From an uncultured Pelagibacteraceae bacterium (GTDB lineage: Bacteria > Pseudomonadota > Alphaproteobacteria > Pelagibacterales > Pelagibacteraceae): DNA of 64,000 nt. The position numbers were made by a program, and so were the translations under genes. Position 1 is the stretch's first letter. Every line of letters begins with the position of its first letter. This document shows, one piece after another, positions 61,686-64,000 of this stretch. Where the stretch lies: NCBI GenBank assembly GCA_902619745.1, contig CACNFL010000001.1, forward strand, positions 1-64,000, in the 5' to 3' direction. A model generated the notes under the pieces. That model was given only the letters and a program-made list of their open reading frames with translations. It searched no databases and was not told the origin of the DNA.

Positions 61686-62630
61686 ATGAAAAAAATAATA
61701 TCATTACTATCTGCTCTAGTTATTTCTGTAGTAAGTTTTGCAGGAATTTCTAACGCTGATAGCAAGAAGCCTATCGTTATCCCAACTCATAACTGGTCAA
61801 GTCAAATTGTAATGGCCTACGTTATTGGTGGAATTTTCGAAAGTATGGGCAATAACGTTAAATACGTTAACGCAGACTCACAAGCAGTTTATGAGTCAAT
61901 TAGAATTGGAGATGTAACTATATCTCACGAGGTATGGGAATCTGCATTTGGTAAATCTTTTACTACTGCTTTAGATAAAGGTGGTTTATTAGATTGGGGT
62001 GATCATGAAGCAAGAACTCTTGAGGATATGGGATATCCAAACTGGGTTGCTGAAAAAGGATTATGCCCAGGTTTACCAGACTGGACAGCTTTAAAAAATC
62101 CAGATTGTGCTAAAAACTTTACAACACCTGATTCACCAGATGGAAAAGGAAGAATGTTGGAAGGTCCACAAACTTGGCATGGTGACTTAATTCCACAAAG
62201 GGTTGATGCACTAGGTTTAGGTGATTTATGGTGGGTTAAATTTGCTGGAAGTGCTGATGCACTTTGGGCAGAGTTAGCTGCAGCTGAAAAAGAAGGAAGA
62301 GGAACAATTATCTTCAACTGGACGCCTAACTTTACAGATGGTGCTGGTTTTACATTTATTGACTTCCCTCCATACACAGCTGGTTGCAGACCAGAAGATG
62401 GTGGAGATGGTAAATGTGGTTCTCCTGATGGATACTTGAAAAAAGCAGTTCATGAGGATTTCCCAAAAACTCATCCTGATGCAGCAGCAACGTTTAAGAA
62501 AATGTCATTCTCTACAAGTCAAATTGGTGCAATGGCAGCTTTAGTTGACGTTGACAAAATGACTCACGAAGATGCAGCTAAAAAATGGTTAGCTGATAAC
62601 AAGTCAGTTTGGCAAGCTTTTACTAAATAA
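61686..62630 (+). CDS. proX: ProX/OpuAC-type quaternary-amine binding protein
   Basis: A 314-residue periplasmic binding protein. ATG at 61686 follows AGAGGGG and starts a signal peptide (MKKIISLLSALVISVVSF..., cleavage near ISNA). The mature chain has HNWSSQIVMAYVIGGIFESMG and repeated tryptophans (HEVWESAF, WWVKFAGSADALW, NWTPNF) that form the cation-binding aromatic box of glycine betaine/TMAO binding proteins. It faces the degradation cluster divergently and precedes a ProV-type ATPase with two small genes between. Codon use suggests strong expression. Substrate: glycine betaine, TMAO, choline or DMSP by family. Confidence 0.88.
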   Translation: MKKIISLLSALVISVVSFAGISNADSKKPIVIPTHNWSSQIVMAYVIGGIFESMGNNVKYVNADSQAVYESIRIGDVTISHEVWESAFGKSFTTALDKGGLLDWGDHEARTLEDMGYPNWVAEKGLCPGLPDWTALKNPDCAKNFTTPDSPDGKGRMLEGPQTWHGDLIPQRVDALGLGDLWWVKFAGSADALWAELAAAEKEGRGTIIFNWTPNFTDGAGFTFIDFPPYTAGCRPEDGGDGKCGSPDGYLKKAVHEDFPKTHPDAAATFKKMSFSTSQIGAMAALVDVDKMTHEDAAKKWLADNKSVWQAFTK

Positions 62631-62650
62631 GGATAAAAGTTAAAATTTTA

Positions 62651-62685
62651 AATCTCCCCCAACATTGTTGGGGGGGATTTTTTTT
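62651..62685 (+). terminator. Rho-independent terminator after the binding protein
   Basis: CCCCCAAC at 62656-62663 and GTTGGGGG at 62667-62674 form a strong stem with a 3-base loop, extended by AATCT/GGATT through one wobble pair, and followed by a run of T. It separates abundant binding-protein mRNA from the downstream genes. Confidence 0.9.
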
Positions 62686-62711
62686 TAAATAATTTTGTGT
62701 AAAATATATTT

Positions 62712-63089
62712 ATGAAAAGATCTATTTTTGTTTTTCTTTTAAGCTTTCTGGTTTGCTCATCAGTCTTTGCACGAAGTACAGGCTGTAAAGAAGGTAATTG
62801 TGATAATGGCTATGGTAAGTGGGTTTATACCGATAAAACAACTTATGAAGGAGAATGGGTTTCAACAAAAAAACAAGGACAAGGTGTAGAGACTTGGCCA
62901 AATGGATATATTTATAAAGGAGAATTCAAAAACAGTGTCTGGAGCGGAATAGGTACATTAACATTTCCTGATGGTTCTACTTACGAAGGAGAGTGGGCGA
63001 ACGGTTTTATGAATGGTCAAGGAACATTTACTTGGGCAGATGGAAAACAAAAAACAGGTATTTGGAAGAACGGCAAGTTACAAGAATAA
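62712..63089 (+). CDS. Exported MORN-repeat protein
   Basis: A 125-residue protein with a signal peptide (MKRSIFVFLLSFLVCSSVFA) and three to four MORN repeats (YEGEWVSTKKQGQGVETWPNG, YKGEFKNSVWSGIGTLTFPDG-like spacing, YEGEWANGFMNGQGTFTWADG). MORN repeats form beta-hairpin stacks in varied envelope proteins. A short cysteine pair (CKEGNC) precedes the repeats. Function unknown. Its stop overlaps the ATG of the next gene. Confidence 0.8.
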   Translation: MKRSIFVFLLSFLVCSSVFARSTGCKEGNCDNGYGKWVYTDKTTYEGEWVSTKKQGQGVETWPNGYIYKGEFKNSVWSGIGTLTFPDGSTYEGEWANGFMNGQGTFTWADGKQKTGIWKNGKLQE

Positions 63090-63640
63090 TGTCTAAAGAA
63101 AATTATATTAATAAAATAAAAGATTTACCTGAGTCTTTAAGACAATTTATTGGTCTTATATTTATTACTCTAATAGTAATTTTATCTTTTAGTATTTTAA
63201 ATGGAATTTTTGGACAAGGTGATGATTTAGTAAAAAGAATGAAGTTAGAAGAAGAAAGAATTGCTGAAGAAAAAAAACTAAGTGAGTTAATATCTAAACT
63301 ACCCTCTGGAATATTGGTCTCATTTGATGGAACTGATCACTACAAATTAACAGATGAAGTATATGAGCAGGTTTGTAAAGCTACAAAGCTAATTCCTCAA
63401 AGAGCAATAATGGGAGCTAATTTCTTAAATTTTAGAGCACATGAGCTTTATACAATTAATGGAAATAAAATTGATGAAACTTTTGTAGAGTGGGATCAAG
63501 AAAAAGGTAAATGTTTTGCAGGTTTTACGGTTAGTGGAAATAATGTAGGTGTTGATGAAAGTATTACTATAAGTGGAGAGGCTTTAAGTTTTTTAAGCAC
63601 AGGAATTGATACAAGAGTTTATTTTATTAAAAATTTTTAA
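63089..63640 (+). CDS. Single-span membrane protein of unknown function
   Basis: A 183-residue protein starting at the ATG that overlaps the MORN gene stop (TAATG); the frame stays open upstream but without a good site. It has one membrane span (QFIGLIFITLIVILSFSIL, residues about 16-34), a short charged coiled-coil-like stretch (KRMKLEEERIAEEKKLSEL) and a probably periplasmic domain with two cysteines. I recognise no family. Coupling to the MORN protein suggests a joint envelope role. Confidence 0.68.
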   Translation: MSKENYINKIKDLPESLRQFIGLIFITLIVILSFSILNGIFGQGDDLVKRMKLEEERIAEEKKLSELISKLPSGILVSFDGTDHYKLTDEVYEQVCKATKLIPQRAIMGANFLNFRAHELYTINGNKIDETFVEWDQEKGKCFAGFTVSGNNVGVDESITISGEALSFLSTGIDTRVYFIKNF

Positions 63641-63705
63641 TGAGGAAAGGCAACAATTATTAACATTTTAATTTTATAGAATTTAATATAACTTTAAAAC
63701 AATTT

Positions 63706-64000
63706 ATGTCTGAGACTGTAATCAAATGCGAGTCGGTTTATAAAATTTTTGGAGAAAATGCCAAAAAGATGCTTGAAGAATCTAATGGCAACGTAGATGC
63801 AAAAACCTTTCAAGAAAAAGGATGTATAGTTGGAGTTAATAACGCTTCTTTTGAAGTTGCCAAAGGAGAAATGTTAGTAGTGATGGGATTATCTGGTTCG
63901 GGTAAATCAACTTTGCTTCGATGTATATCAAGACTAACAGATGCAACAGGTGGAAAAATTTTCATAGAAGGTCAAGATTTACTTGAATTAAACAATAAAG
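63706..64000 (+). CDS. proV: ProV-type ABC transporter ATPase (3' truncated by window)
   Basis: The first 98 residues of an ABC ATPase. After the ProV-type N-terminal extension (NGNVDAKTFQEKGCIVGV) comes Walker A GLSGSGKS and the start of the helical region. It resembles the ATPase at 18771 in layout but differs in the extension. It is probably the ATPase for the ProX-like protein at 61686, with a ProW permease expected downstream of the window. Confidence 0.88.
   Translation, partial: MSETVIKCESVYKIFGENAKKMLEESNGNVDAKTFQEKGCIVGVNNASFEVAKGEMLVVMGLSGSGKSTLLRCISRLTDATGGKIFIEGQDLLELNNK

Noticed and set aside
62993-63088. Earlier start for the membrane protein at 63089, giving 32 more residues.
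   Set aside because: That extension overlaps the MORN coding region in another frame and lacks a ribosome-binding site; the TAATG overlap start at 63089 is the pattern used repeatedly in this window.
1-64000. tRNA or rRNA genes, CRISPR arrays, insertion sequences, attachment sites.
   Set aside because: All gaps are under about 150 bases, and reading them on both strands shows no cloverleaf, repeat-spacer pattern, transposase or long direct repeat.

Overview
The window is very AT-rich, densely packed bacterial DNA. Genes abut or overlap by 1-17 bases, no gap exceeds about 150 bases, and I see no rRNA, tRNA, transposon, prophage or CRISPR array. The content (many ABC and DMT transporters, several methylated-amine and osmolyte genes, split glutamate-synthase-like genes, almost no regulators, a photolyase) points to a streamlined marine alphaproteobacterium of the SAR11 group (Pelagibacterales, 'Candidatus Pelagibacter'-like). 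That assignment is inference from gene content and base composition.

Layout. 1-4026: end of a branched-chain amino-acid type ABC transporter (LivH, partial, then LivM, LivG, LivF) followed by an AzlCD-type exporter pair. 4066-5777: a CsiD-like glutarate hydroxylase and a ProC-like reductase. 5783-9657: a second Liv-type system (LivG, LivF, LivH, LivM), then a 23-residue ORF and an MFS transporter. A bidirectional terminator separates these from a minus-strand Liv-type binding protein (10936-12117). 12226-16243 (minus): a four-gene catabolic operon of luciferase-like monooxygenase, DUF1185 protein, alpha/beta hydrolase and aldehyde dehydrogenase. 16349-19796 (minus): a 2OG-Fe(II) oxygenase, an EamA transporter, a hotdog thioesterase and a ProV-like ATPase. 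19922-25049: a class II aldolase-like protein, a gamma-butyrobetaine-hydroxylase-like dioxygenase, an aldehyde dehydrogenase, a 3-hydroxyisobutyrate-dehydrogenase-like enzyme and another EamA transporter. 25108-27023: EutA-like and DoeA/EutD-like genes. 27069-31591: a complete polyamine-type ABC importer. 31628-37685: a FadN-like beta-oxidation enzyme, a periplasmic PPIase and a HExxH protein on the other strand, a ureohydrolase and an aldehyde dehydrogenase.

37682-47772 is mostly housekeeping: an ArgE-like deacylase, a CsaA-like protein, a LysE-type exporter, aconitase, YfgM- and BamB-like envelope proteins, a cupin-like protein, ZapE, YjbQ and DNA photolyase.

47777-61543 (minus) is the most coherent and interesting block: a diaminopropionate-ammonia-lyase-like enzyme, two glutamine-synthetase-family ligases, an Amt transporter with two tiny membrane proteins nearby, a three-gene split glutamate synthase (GlxBCD/MgsABC-like), a sarcosine-oxidase-like flavoprotein, a MarR-like regulator and a DUF1989-GcvT fusion. 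It faces a glycine-betaine/TMAO-type binding protein (61686-62630). A ProV-type ATPase starts at 63706 and runs off the window. Together these look like uptake and breakdown of methylated amines, yielding one-carbon units on folate plus glutamate-bound nitrogen. Two intergenic regions of this block share a sequence motif next to AT palindromes and may be operators for the embedded regulator.
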